DNA of 48,754 bases, taken from positions 1-48,754 of the forward strand of contig JAUWAB010000028.1 in NCBI GenBank assembly GCA_030602265.1, read 5' to 3'. The translations under genes were made by a program, and so were the position numbers. The notes beneath the pieces were generated by a model. That model did no database searches. It was given only the letters and a program-made list of their open reading frames with translations, and was not told where the DNA came from. Positions 24,854 to 32,188 of this stretch are shown here, piece by piece. This DNA is from Prolixibacteraceae bacterium (GTDB lineage: Bacteria > Bacteroidota > Bacteroidia > Bacteroidales > Prolixibacteraceae). How positions within the stretch are numbered: the first letter of the stretch is position 1; each line of letters starts with the position of its first letter.

Positions 24854-27031
24854 ATGGCTAAAAATAAAAAGAAAAAGAGGGGTGGCAAACTGGCCACCTA
24901 CGATAAAAAGAACCTGAAGAAGGTGATTCTGTCTATGATGTATGAAGATCCTGCAAAAACGTTCAATTACAAGCAGGTTTCCTCATATTTGGGCATAAAG
25001 GACGATGAATCGAGAAAGCTCGTGAATGTCTGTCTTGAGGAGCTGTATGACAACGGTTACCTTGAGCGGCAGGGGCAGGGCAAATACCGGTTGAAAAGCA
25101 GGGGCGGATATGCCGTGGGGGTTCTGGACGTACAGTCGAAGGGTTTTGCCTATGTTAAAAGTGAGGAGGCCGACACTCCGGTATATATTGCATCAAGAAA
25201 TATGATGCACGCCATGTCTGGCGACAAGGTCAGGGTACACCTTTTTGCCCGCAGAAAAGGGCATGATCTTGAAGGAGAGATTGTTGAGGTGCTTGAAAGG
25301 GCCAAAACACAGTTTGTGGGAACGGTTGAAAAGACCAGTACATACGCTTTTTTGGTACCTTCCGGCAAGGCGACTTTCGACATTTTTATCCCCGGTGATG
25401 CGCTTAACGGTGCCGAAAACGGTCAGAAAGCCATTGCCGAAATTACAGAATGGCCGGCCAATGCCAAGAATCCGGTAGGTAGAATTATAGACGTACTGGG
25501 TGACAAGGGGCATCATGATACTGAAATGCATGCCATTTTAGCAGAGTATGAACTTCCCTGGAAGTTTCCGCCCAAAGTAGAACGGGCTGCTGAAAAAATT
25601 CCGGAGGAGATTCCTGGCCAGGAAATCAGGAACCGGCGTGATTTCAGAACGGTTACCACTTTTACGATCGATCCGGCTGATGCCAAGGATTTTGATGACG
25701 CCCTGTCGCTCAGGAAACTGGAGAACGGCAACTGGGAAGCGGGTGTGCATATTGCAGATGTATCCTATTATGTGAAACCGGGAACGATCCTTGATGAAGA
25801 GGCATACAGCAGGGCTACTTCTGTTTATCTTGTCGACCGGGTTGTCCCCATGTTACCTGAGAAACTTTCCAATGGCGTCTGCTCATTGCGTCCCAATGAG
25901 GATAAGCTTTGTTTCTCGGCGGTTTTTGAGATGAACGACAAAGGCGAGGTAGTTGACGAATGGTTTGGCAAAACCGTTATCAATTCCGACAGGCGATTTA
26001 CTTATGAAGAGGCGCAGGAGATCATTGAAACCGGTAAAGGTGATTTGTCTGATGAGGTACTGACCTTCAACAGCCTGGCAGGCAAACTTCGCGAACGCAG
26101 GTTCAGGGAGGGCTCGATTGCTTTCGACAGGGTGGAAATCAAGTTTGAGATCGATGAGAACGGGAAGCCGCTTTCGGTATATTTTAAAGAATCCAAAGAG
26201 GCCAACAAACTTGTCGAGGAGTTTATGCTTCTGGCCAACCGGCGGGTGGCGGAATTTATCGGTAAGCCCAAAGGCCGTCAGTCGCCCAGGACATTTGTGT
26301 ACCGGATCCACGACCGGCCTGATCCGGAGAAGCTTGAAAATTTCAATAATTTCATCCATAAATTCGGTTTGGGGATCCAGTTGGTTACCCCCAGGGCAAT
26401 AGCCACCTCTATGAATAATCTTCTGGAAAATATCAAAGGGAAGAAAGAACAGAATATTGTTGAAATGTTAGCTATAAGGGCCATGGCTAAAGCGGCCTAT
26501 TCAACGAGGAATATAGGGCATTACGGCCTTGCTTTCGAGTTTTATTCCCATTTTACGTCACCCATACGGCGCTATCCCGATGTTATGGTCCACCGGCTGC
26601 TTGAAAAGTATCTTGAAGGGGGCAGATCGGCGGATTCCGTTAAGTATGAAGAGATGTGCCGCCATTCTTCGGATATGGAGACAAGGGCTGCCAATGCGGA
26701 AAGATCTTCCGTAAAATACAAGCAGGTCGAATTTATGCAGGACCATATCGGGGAAGTATATAAAGGGGTAATTTCCGGGGTTACCGAGTTCGGACTGTTT
26801 GTTGAATTAGAGAATAAAATTGAGGGAATGATTCCGATATCCGGAATTGATGATGACTTCTATATGTTCGACGAGAACAACTATCTGCTTCGCGGGAGAC
26901 ATACCGACCGGATTTTTCAATTGGGCGATGAAGTGAGCATTCGGATCTGGAGAACCAATCTGGAGCGAAAACAACTTGATTTTCTGTTAGCTGAAAATAA
27001 GGCACCCAATGGAATTCGTCGCAAAAATTAA
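24854..27031 (+). CDS. rnr: Ribonuclease R
   Basis: 725-residue processive 3'-5' exoribonuclease of the RNB family that degrades structured RNA and helps rRNA and mRNA quality control. A lysine-rich start (MAKNKKKKRGGK) is followed by a winged-helix segment (about 20-75), a cold-shock-type domain (about 80-220), the RNB catalytic core with IDPADAKDFDDALSL near residues 272-286 holding the metal-binding aspartates, the FTSPIRRYPDVMVHR motif near residue 570, and a C-terminal S1 domain (IGEVYKGVISGVTEFGLFVEL, near 635-655). It begins 56 bases after the GlpD-like gene on the same strand; the two may be co-transcribed. Confidence 0.96.
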   Translation: MAKNKKKKRGGKLATYDKKNLKKVILSMMYEDPAKTFNYKQVSSYLGIKDDESRKLVNVCLEELYDNGYLERQGQGKYRLKSRGGYAVGVLDVQSKGFAYVKSEEADTPVYIASRNMMHAMSGDKVRVHLFARRKGHDLEGEIVEVLERAKTQFVGTVEKTSTYAFLVPSGKATFDIFIPGDALNGAENGQKAIAEITEWPANAKNPVGRIIDVLGDKGHHDTEMHAILAEYELPWKFPPKVERAAEKIPEEIPGQEIRNRRDFRTVTTFTIDPADAKDFDDALSLRKLENGNWEAGVHIADVSYYVKPGTILDEEAYSRATSVYLVDRVVPMLPEKLSNGVCSLRPNEDKLCFSAVFEMNDKGEVVDEWFGKTVINSDRRFTYEEAQEIIETGKGDLSDEVLTFNSLAGKLRERRFREGSIAFDRVEIKFEIDENGKPLSVYFKESKEANKLVEEFMLLANRRVAEFIGKPKGRQSPRTFVYRIHDRPDPEKLENFNNFIHKFGLGIQLVTPRAIATSMNNLLENIKGKKEQNIVEMLAIRAMAKAAYSTRNIGHYGLAFEFYSHFTSPIRRYPDVMVHRLLEKYLEGGRSADSVKYEEMCRHSSDMETRAANAERSSVKYKQVEFMQDHIGEVYKGVISGVTEFGLFVELENKIEGMIPISGIDDDFYMFDENNYLLRGRHTDRIFQLGDEVSIRIWRTNLERKQLDFLLAENKAPNGIRRKN

Positions 27032-27041
27032 AATTTTCAAT

Positions 27042-27049
27042 TATATTTG
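27042..27049 (+). promoter_or_regulatory. -7 box before tetR-type gene
   Basis: TATATTTG matches TAnnTTTG and would start transcription about 27 bases before the ATG at 27082. No TTG was found at the -33 distance. It lies just after the rnr stop codon, so the regulator gene can be expressed independently. Confidence 0.5.
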
Positions 27050-27081
27050 TATTGGATTAACAAACTATAGAGAATCAGCAT

Positions 27082-27684
27082 ATGGAAAAAGGTATTGAAC
27101 CTGGAACAAAACGAGATGCCAACCGGGAGAATATCCTGAAAATTGCCCAGGACATTTTCAGTAAGTACGGTTACAAGAAAACTACACTTGACGATATTGC
27201 CAATGCTGTCCGGAAAGGCAAAAGTTCCCTCTATTATTATTTTAAAAGTAAGGAAGATTTGTTTCAGGCAGTGATTATGAAAGAGGTTGACCTGCTGACG
27301 CGGGAACTCGACCGGGTAATTAACCGCAATACCGAACCGGTGGATAAACTGCGGGATTACATGCTTACCAAAATCACCACTTTCAGGAACCTGGCCAATT
27401 TTTACCATGCTCTTGAGAACGATGTTACTGCCATTACGTTTATCAACGATGTAAAAAACCGTTACGAACAGGATGAGATCAGGCTGATCAAGCGTATCCT
27501 GATTGAAGGCGTAAGAAAGGGCGAGTTTGAAATATACGATTTTAACCTTGCCGCGATAGGGATTACCATGGCCATAAAAGGGCTCGAGATGCCCCTGTCG
27601 GCCGGAACATATGGCAATCTTAACCTGGAAAGAAGTATTGATGTAATACTGAAAATTATCTGCTACGGAATTATGAAACGATAG
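27082..27684 (+). CDS. TetR/AcrR-family transcription regulator
   Basis: 200-residue DNA-binding protein. The N-terminal helix-turn-helix is complete: ILKIAQDIFSKYGYKKTTLDDIAN then GKSSLYYYFKSKEDLF (about residues 16-65). The rest is an all-helical ligand-binding and dimerisation domain without a recognisable ligand. Members usually repress efflux or lipid genes and are released by a small molecule. No likely target operon is adjacent: rnr lies upstream and a convergent coiled-coil gene lies downstream. A -7 promoter box lies about 35 bases upstream. Confidence 0.92.
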   Translation: MEKGIEPGTKRDANRENILKIAQDIFSKYGYKKTTLDDIANAVRKGKSSLYYYFKSKEDLFQAVIMKEVDLLTRELDRVINRNTEPVDKLRDYMLTKITTFRNLANFYHALENDVTAITFINDVKNRYEQDEIRLIKRILIEGVRKGEFEIYDFNLAAIGITMAIKGLEMPLSAGTYGNLNLERSIDVILKIICYGIMKR

Positions 27685-27697
27685 TATCCCGTTGAAT

Positions 27698-27747
27698 TTA
27701 TTCACAACAAAGGCTGCCCGGGTAAGGGCAGCCTTTGTTGTGAATAA
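27698..27747. terminator. Very long perfect hairpin between convergent genes
   Basis: Two 22-base arms, 27698-27719 and 27726-27747, are perfectly complementary with a 6-base loop (GGGTAA). The core AAGGCTGCCC/GGGCAGCCTT is the kind seen in Bacteroidota bidirectional terminators; the outer part (TTCACAACA with its complement) extends it well beyond normal length, and there is no plain T-run after either arm. It sits 14 bases past the tetR-type stop and 14 bases before the stop of the opposite gene. Confidence 0.75.
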
Positions 27748-27760
27748 CATCGCTGGCTGG

Positions 27761-28627
27761 TTATTTAATATTCTGAAGTTTTGTTTTTATTTCGTTCACC
27801 ACAATTTTCTGACGGTCTATAGTATTCATCAGTTCGCCCTGTTCGCGGAGGTTCCTGTTACCCTGCCGTTCAAATTTATTTATCCTTCGCTCATTTCGGT
27901 TTATCTTTTTCTGATTTGACCTGATGTCTTTTCTTAGTTTTTTTGCATCGGCTTCATGTTGTTCAAGCATTCCCTGAGCTTCATTTCCCGATGCATCAAA
28001 GAGCTCTTTTCTCTGCAGACGCATTTCATAATCCCTTATTTCACTCCGCATATCCTGATTGTCGGAACGCATATTGCTGATCTTTCTATCGTTACTGTTC
28101 TGCTGTCTTCCCATTTTCCGGAGATCACGTTCGAGTGCCCTCAGGTTATTTTCCTCACCATGCAGTTCCTTTTCAACCGCATCGCGATAAACCGCCAGTG
28201 CGTAATCCCGCACAAACCGGGTGGCATCTTCAACCGTGGCACCGCCCGATTCCTTTGAGCCAATAAAAACACCTCCCTCCTGAAAGAAAATCTTTATAAA
28301 GATCCTTTCCGGAAAAGCAGACACCTGGGCATATACATTCAGCGCTTGAGCACTTATTTTTTTTACTTCCACATCACGCATGATCCATTCGTCCTTCTCC
28401 TGTACAAGCCTGGGATTTTTACTGAAAATGCCGAAAAGTCCACGGGGGGCAAGGGTCCTTTCAAGAATGCTGATGGCGTCATTGGCAGTGGCCTGCGGGA
28501 CTTCCACCTCAAAGGCCGGCTGAATTCCCTGAGAGGACGGCCTTTCCTGTATACTGACCGTAATCTGTTCCTGACCAAAAGCGATTAACGGACAAATCAA
28601 TAGAATAAAAAGAGCAATCTTATTCAT
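27761..28627 (-). CDS. Exported coiled-coil protein of unknown function
   Basis: 288-residue protein with a clean signal peptide (MNKIALFILLICPLIAFGQ). Residues about 22-150 form a compact beta-alpha region (VSIQERPSSQGIQPAFEVEVP, then FPERIFIKIFFQEGG and TRFVRDYALAVYRDAV). Residues about 155-285 are a charged coiled coil rich in R, E, N and K (RALERDLRKMGRQQNSN to the C-terminus). It is likely periplasmic. No enzymatic motif is visible. The frame runs further upstream to 28699, but the Met at 28627 gives the signal peptide directly and is chosen. The gene converges on the tetR-type gene across the long hairpin. Confidence 0.75.
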   Translation of the reverse strand: MNKIALFILLICPLIAFGQEQITVSIQERPSSQGIQPAFEVEVPQATANDAISILERTLAPRGLFGIFSKNPRLVQEKDEWIMRDVEVKKISAQALNVYAQVSAFPERIFIKIFFQEGGVFIGSKESGGATVEDATRFVRDYALAVYRDAVEKELHGEENNLRALERDLRKMGRQQNSNDRKISNMRSDNQDMRSEIRDYEMRLQRKELFDASGNEAQGMLEQHEADAKKLRKDIRSNQKKINRNERRINKFERQGNRNLREQGELMNTIDRQKIVVNEIKTKLQNIK

Positions 28628-28728
28628 GACATATAGTTTATTAATATGGTAAATATACGTTGAAACGGAGAATACGTTCCAGCCTTTAAATGATTTCAAT
28701 GGAATTCAGGGTTTATAACGGCGGACCA

Positions 28729-28860
28729 CAAAAAAAGGCCGGTACAGCTACCGGCCCTTTTAATCAACCTAAACCTAAACTAAACCAAAAACCAAATCAA
28801 TGAATTGATTTATTTTAAAAACAACCAGACGTAATAAACATACGTTAATTGTTTTTGATT
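28729..28860 (-). ncRNA. Candidate small RNA downstream of the GH13 gene
   Basis: A 342-base gene-free gap at 28628-28969 contains, on the minus strand, a -7 box (28865-28872), then about 130 bases without a frame, ending in a GC-rich hairpin and T-run (28730-28756). Inside are small hairpins (ACGTA at 28829-28833 with TACGT at 28841-28845; AATCAA at 28795-28800 with TTGATT at 28805-28810) and a run of repeats, GGTTTAGTTTAGGTTTAGG, at 28768-28786. The arrangement is that of an independent short transcript, but it could equally be the 3' untranslated tail of the GH13 message. No known RNA family was recognised. Confidence 0.4.
28730..28760 (-). terminator. Terminator at the end of the GH13 operon/candidate RNA
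   Basis: GGCCGGTA (28737-28744) pairs perfectly with TACCGGCC (28749-28756) over a 4-base loop. On the minus strand it is followed by seven Ts (As at 28730-28736). It is the only strong terminator between the GH13 gene and the coiled-coil gene at 27761-28627. Confidence 0.85.
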
Positions 28861-28864
28861 TCTG

Positions 28865-28872
28865 CAAATATA
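28865..28872 (-). promoter_or_regulatory. -7 box of candidate small RNA
   Basis: TATATTTG on the minus strand is an exact TAnnTTTG match, the same octamer as in the sugar-transporter promoter at 33813-33820. The -33 position has TTA rather than TTG. The predicted transcription start is near 28858. Confidence 0.45.
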
Positions 28873-28969
28873 AAAGTTAATAATAGAATAACTAATTAAT
28901 ATACGGAAATGTTCATTATTGGTTGAGATTTTTACAATATATTTTTTACTGTAATCAAAAGAGCATTAA

Positions 28970-30799
28970 TTATTTCAATTCAAAAATGGAAACAGACTTC
29001 GGCGGAAGCGAAATTGAACCCAGGCCAGATATTTTTTTCCCTGTAATAACTTCGGTGGCAGAGGACTTGTCTTTTAGTAATTCAGTCAGCCGGTCAGTTT
29101 TCAGCACCGTCTCTCCGGAGTTCTTGTTTAGCACTACCATGATCATGTCGTTTTCATTATGCCTGAAGTATACGTACATTCCTTCGAATGGCAGGAAATG
29201 GGTGGTTTTGCCTGAATGGACCACTTCTTTGTCTTTTCTCCAGAGCAGCAGTTTCCGGATAAATTCCTGGGCTTCTTTCTGCCTGGATGTCAGGCCGTAT
29301 CCGGTAAAGCCATTAATTTTATCATCTTTCCAGCCTCCGGGGAAATCTTTACGAATGTCGCCGTGATTATCACCGGGATGGGTGAGCAGTACCTCTGTTC
29401 CGTAAAAGATCTGGGGGATGCCCCGGGTAGTCAGGAAATAAGCAATTCCCATCCTGAACAGGTCATAGTCTTCATTTACCTGCATGTAAAACCTGCTCAT
29501 GTCGTGATTATCCGGAAATATGACCAGGTTCATCGGGTCTGGATACTGGAAATCCATGGCCAGTGCGTCATAGATCTGCATCAGGCCGCCGTTGCCGGGT
29601 TCGTTCAGTCCTCTGGAAACTGCGTTCTGCAGTGGAAAGTCCATCATGCTTGGGATCTGTCCGTCGTATCCGTCGAGGTTTTTCTTACCTTTCTGCCAGT
29701 AGGAGACGATGGCCGCATTATTGTGCCACTCTTCGCCAACATTGTTGAAGTATGGGTACTCCTCCAGAACCCTCAGGTTCCATTCGGCCATCATATGTTT
29801 ATCAGGGTATGGGTAGGTATCCATACGGATTCCGCTCAGCCATGCATATTCAATCCACCATATGCTGTTCTGGATCAGGTATGTCGCCAGAAATGGATTG
29901 TGCTGGTTCAGGTCGGGCATAGTAGGTACAAACCATCCGTTGAGCATCTGGTTACGGTCATATTCCGAGCCGTTCGGGTCCTGGATCAGGGTTTTCACAT
30001 GATTGGTGATCTGATAATCCGGATATTGATTGATCCAGTCGGAGGATGGAAGGTCCTTCATCCACCAGTGTTCAGAGCCGCAGTGATTGAAAATCATGTC
30101 CATGATGAGCTTAATTCCCTTGTCTCTGGCTTTAAGCGCGAAAGCCTGATACTCCTCGTTGGTCCCGTAGCGTGGATCAACCTTGTAGAAGTCGGTAGTG
30201 GAATAACCATGATAAGAATACGAGGGCTGGTCATTTTCAAGGAGCGGATTGAGCCAGATAGCCGTAAAGCCCATACCGGCGATATAGTCGAGGTTGTCTA
30301 CCAGTCCCTGAATATCCCCTCCATGCCGGCCACCCTTTAAATTCCTGTTGGGTTTCTCCTTCATGCCTTCAACGTAGTCGTTGTCGGGATTGCCATTGGC
30401 AAACCGGTCGGGCATGATCAGGTACATGGCATCTGCCGGAGTGAATCCTTTCCGGTTAGCTGAACCAGGCTCCCGGTGCTTTAGTTCATAAGAGTAATCT
30501 GCTATGGCTTTTCCGTTCCGGAAAAACGTAATGGGAAAAGTGCCGGGCCTGGCTCCTTCTATGTGGAGGTCGATGAACAGATAGTTTGGGTTCTCCACCT
30601 GGGAAACGCTTTTCAGGGTTACACCGGGATAGTCAACAGATACCCTGGAATTGCCAATTTCAGGCCCGTAAACCATCAGCTGTAGGTTCGGGTTTTTCAT
30701 TCCGGCCCACCAGAACATGGGCTCCACCCTGACATTTCCGGAAGAGTATACCTGGATTGCCAGGAAAATAATAAGAAGCGATGTGGTTAATTTTTTCAT
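28970..30799 (-). CDS. Periplasmic GH13 alpha-glucan hydrolase (cyclomaltodextrinase/neopullulanase-like, SusA-like)
   Basis: 609-residue exported alpha-amylase-family enzyme expected to cut maltodextrins, cyclodextrins or pullulan pieces in the periplasm. Signal peptide 1-20 (MKKLTTSLLIIFLAIQVYSSG). An N-terminal beta-sandwich (about 21-120) precedes the TIM barrel (YLIMPDRFANGNPDND onward) with the four GH13 regions: MDMIFNH, GIRMDTYPY with nucleophile Asp327, NVGEEW with acid/base Glu356, and FPDNHDMSR with Asp433. A small C-terminal beta domain ends FELK. The frame is open to 30913, but the extra residues are a translated tandem repeat, so the Met at 30799 is used. It is the last gene of the minus-strand half of the starch locus. 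Confidence 0.93.
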   Translation of the reverse strand: MKKLTTSLLIIFLAIQVYSSGNVRVEPMFWWAGMKNPNLQLMVYGPEIGNSRVSVDYPGVTLKSVSQVENPNYLFIDLHIEGARPGTFPITFFRNGKAIADYSYELKHREPGSANRKGFTPADAMYLIMPDRFANGNPDNDYVEGMKEKPNRNLKGGRHGGDIQGLVDNLDYIAGMGFTAIWLNPLLENDQPSYSYHGYSTTDFYKVDPRYGTNEEYQAFALKARDKGIKLIMDMIFNHCGSEHWWMKDLPSSDWINQYPDYQITNHVKTLIQDPNGSEYDRNQMLNGWFVPTMPDLNQHNPFLATYLIQNSIWWIEYAWLSGIRMDTYPYPDKHMMAEWNLRVLEEYPYFNNVGEEWHNNAAIVSYWQKGKKNLDGYDGQIPSMMDFPLQNAVSRGLNEPGNGGLMQIYDALAMDFQYPDPMNLVIFPDNHDMSRFYMQVNEDYDLFRMGIAYFLTTRGIPQIFYGTEVLLTHPGDNHGDIRKDFPGGWKDDKINGFTGYGLTSRQKEAQEFIRKLLLWRKDKEVVHSGKTTHFLPFEGMYVYFRHNENDMIMVVLNKNSGETVLKTDRLTELLKDKSSATEVITGKKISGLGSISLPPKSVSIFELK

Positions 30800-30826
30800 A
30801 TCATTTTTTATCAGTAAACATTTATT

Positions 30827-30908
30827 GGTAATCAGTGAACGGTAATCAGTAATCAGTGAACGGTAATCGGTAATCAGTGAACGGTAATCAGTAAACGGTA
30901 AACAGTAT
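30827..30908. repeat. Tandem array of GGTAATCAGTGAAC-type units
   Basis: About six imperfect copies of a 7- to 14-base unit (GGTAATCAGTGAAC, GGTAATCAGT, AATCAGTGAACGG, GGTAATCGG and so on) run without spacer. In the minus frame it gives the peptide repeat TDYRSLI, which artificially lengthens the GH13 frame. The array lies in the likely untranslated leader of that gene. Such ATCAGTGA/ACGGTAAT phrases are probably dispersed in the genome. Confidence 0.85.
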
Positions 30909-30910
30909 GG

Positions 30911-30939
30911 CAAAGGTAAACGACTGTTAGTGAGTTCAA
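30911..30939 (-). promoter_or_regulatory. Possible promoter for the GH13 gene
   Basis: On the minus strand TTG (30937-30939) and TACCTTTG (30911-30918) are 18 bases apart, one base short of the usual 19-21. The transcript would start near 30905 and carry the tandem repeat array in a leader of about 105 bases. Confidence 0.45.
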
Positions 30940-30975
30940 TAATAAATAATCAATAATAAATAATCAATAATAAAT
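30937..30975. repeat. 14-base AT tandem repeat
   Basis: Two full copies and one partial copy of CAATAATAAATAAT in direct order. It lies just upstream of the possible GH13 promoter, partly overlapping its -33 element. No protein frame is involved. Confidence 0.85.
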
Positions 30976-31021
30976 CCCCCAGGTCCCGTCTCTAGAGATT
31001 GTCACTCTCGCTGGCCGGTAT

Positions 31022-32158
31022 TCAGAAATTTACTGAAAGGCTTTCATTTCCCTGAATTTCCCTGGTTCGGTTGTTAAGGATGAGGCTTATGGAATTGGTC
31101 GTAAGATTATGCAGTACAAATTTCTGCCGGTCGGCCTCGATTTCCAGGACGGTATTCCGGAGATGGAACTGAAAGCAGAAGGAATTCCAATCGCCGGGCA
31201 ACTCAGGGTGCAATACCGGATGCCTGTTTTTCAGGCTGAAGCCAAGGCAATAGAGGAGGGTAGAGTTCCAGCGACTGGCAAGATGATTCAGTCTGGATTC
31301 ACTGCCGGATTGCTTGTCCGGTGAGATATCCGTAAATAGGTCCGTCAACTGGCTTCTGCCATCCTGATGCAATTCATCCATTTTCATTTTTTTCATCAGT
31401 GATGACCAGCCGTCGGAACCTGCGATACCACTTTTCCGGATGATTTCTTTCCAGGCTGCGGTTTCCTTTATTTCGCTGAACCTGTAATTTTCCCTGAAAT
31501 CTTCGTACATCCAGGAGTTCTCGGATTTCAGGTAACTGATATTGCCCAGTGTCATATGTAAAACCCTTCCCGCTTTTTCCATTACCTGATGGTAATCTGC
31601 TGTTTCTGCCTTTAAGGCATCCGGTGAAGACTGGTCCCGGAGTAGCGAGGACCAAAGCCTGCTGAGGACAAGTTGCAGGTCAAATCCGCCCGATAGCAGA
31701 TATTCCCTATCCTCGGTAAACAGGTTATACAACAGCAATGAGTCGGAAATTGCTATCAGCCGTTCAATATCTTTGGGGCTTATCTGTTTCTGGCTTTTTT
31801 CATCCGGGTTTGCTAATACAGTACCAGGATAGAAAACCGGACCTGTATGAATTTCTTCAGGAAGATTTTTGACGGTGCTGTTCAGCAACTGTTTCATTTT
31901 CTTCAGATGGTACCTGCGTACTTCGGCAGTTGGATACCCAAGCATTAAAAGCAGCAGAACATGAGTGTCCAGGATATTGGGCCCCGCTGTTTTTGCGGTA
32001 CTTGATTCAGATCCCGGTTTATTGTGTGGGATCAGTTCAGAAGGCAACTGGTTTTTTAACTCCCGAATCAGGGAAAGTATGGAGTTTTGTGCTTCAGGAT
32101 TGCCCCGGATCAGGGTTTCATGATTCTGCCATATCATAATAGGGTGTATTATTTGCAT
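31022..32158 (-). CDS. Degenerate GH65-like protein in the maltose phosphorylase position (probable pseudoenzyme)
   Basis: 378-residue cytoplasmic protein, half the size of GH65 maltose phosphorylases (about 750-800). Read against that family it is colinear from the helical linker to the C-terminus: IWQNHETLIRGNPEAQN (about 9-25), LDTHVLLLLMLGYPTAEVRR (63-82), YNLFTEDREYLLSGGFDLQL with LSRLWSSLL (144-173), then RWNSTLLYCLGFSLKN and HPVLHPELPGDWNSF (about 296-327) and the small beta domain to the end. Missing are the N-terminal beta-sandwich, the catalytic Glu (Ser208 in LGNISY where GPNEY/GPDEY is expected) and the phosphate-binding lobe between about residues 260 and 280. The frame is intact, 30 bases after the MFS gene. 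No beta-phosphoglucomutase gene is present. A binding or regulatory role is speculation. Confidence 0.65.
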   Translation of the reverse strand: MQIIHPIMIWQNHETLIRGNPEAQNSILSLIRELKNQLPSELIPHNKPGSESSTAKTAGPNILDTHVLLLLMLGYPTAEVRRYHLKKMKQLLNSTVKNLPEEIHTGPVFYPGTVLANPDEKSQKQISPKDIERLIAISDSLLLYNLFTEDREYLLSGGFDLQLVLSRLWSSLLRDQSSPDALKAETADYHQVMEKAGRVLHMTLGNISYLKSENSWMYEDFRENYRFSEIKETAAWKEIIRKSGIAGSDGWSSLMKKMKMDELHQDGRSQLTDLFTDISPDKQSGSESRLNHLASRWNSTLLYCLGFSLKNRHPVLHPELPGDWNSFCFQFHLRNTVLEIEADRQKFVLHNLTTNSISLILNNRTREIQGNESLSVNF

Positions 32159-32188
32159 GAAGATAGAATCCTTAAAAGTTTATTTATG

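Noticed and set aside
27037-27750. 237-codon minus-strand frame over the tetR-type gene
   Set aside because: It starts inside the long hairpin and runs antisense to a complete TetR helix-turn-helix gene.
29216-30340. 374-codon open frame on the plus strand
   Set aside because: It is wholly antisense to the GH13 gene, whose catalytic motifs prove the minus frame; its peptide has no recognisable domain.
30800-30913. N-terminal extension of the GH13 protein
   Set aside because: The 38 extra residues are the translated tandem repeat (TDYRSLI units); the signal peptide begins at 30799.
30827-30975. Possible CRISPR array
   Set aside because: Units are too short and contiguous, with no unique spacers of uniform size and no cas gene nearby.
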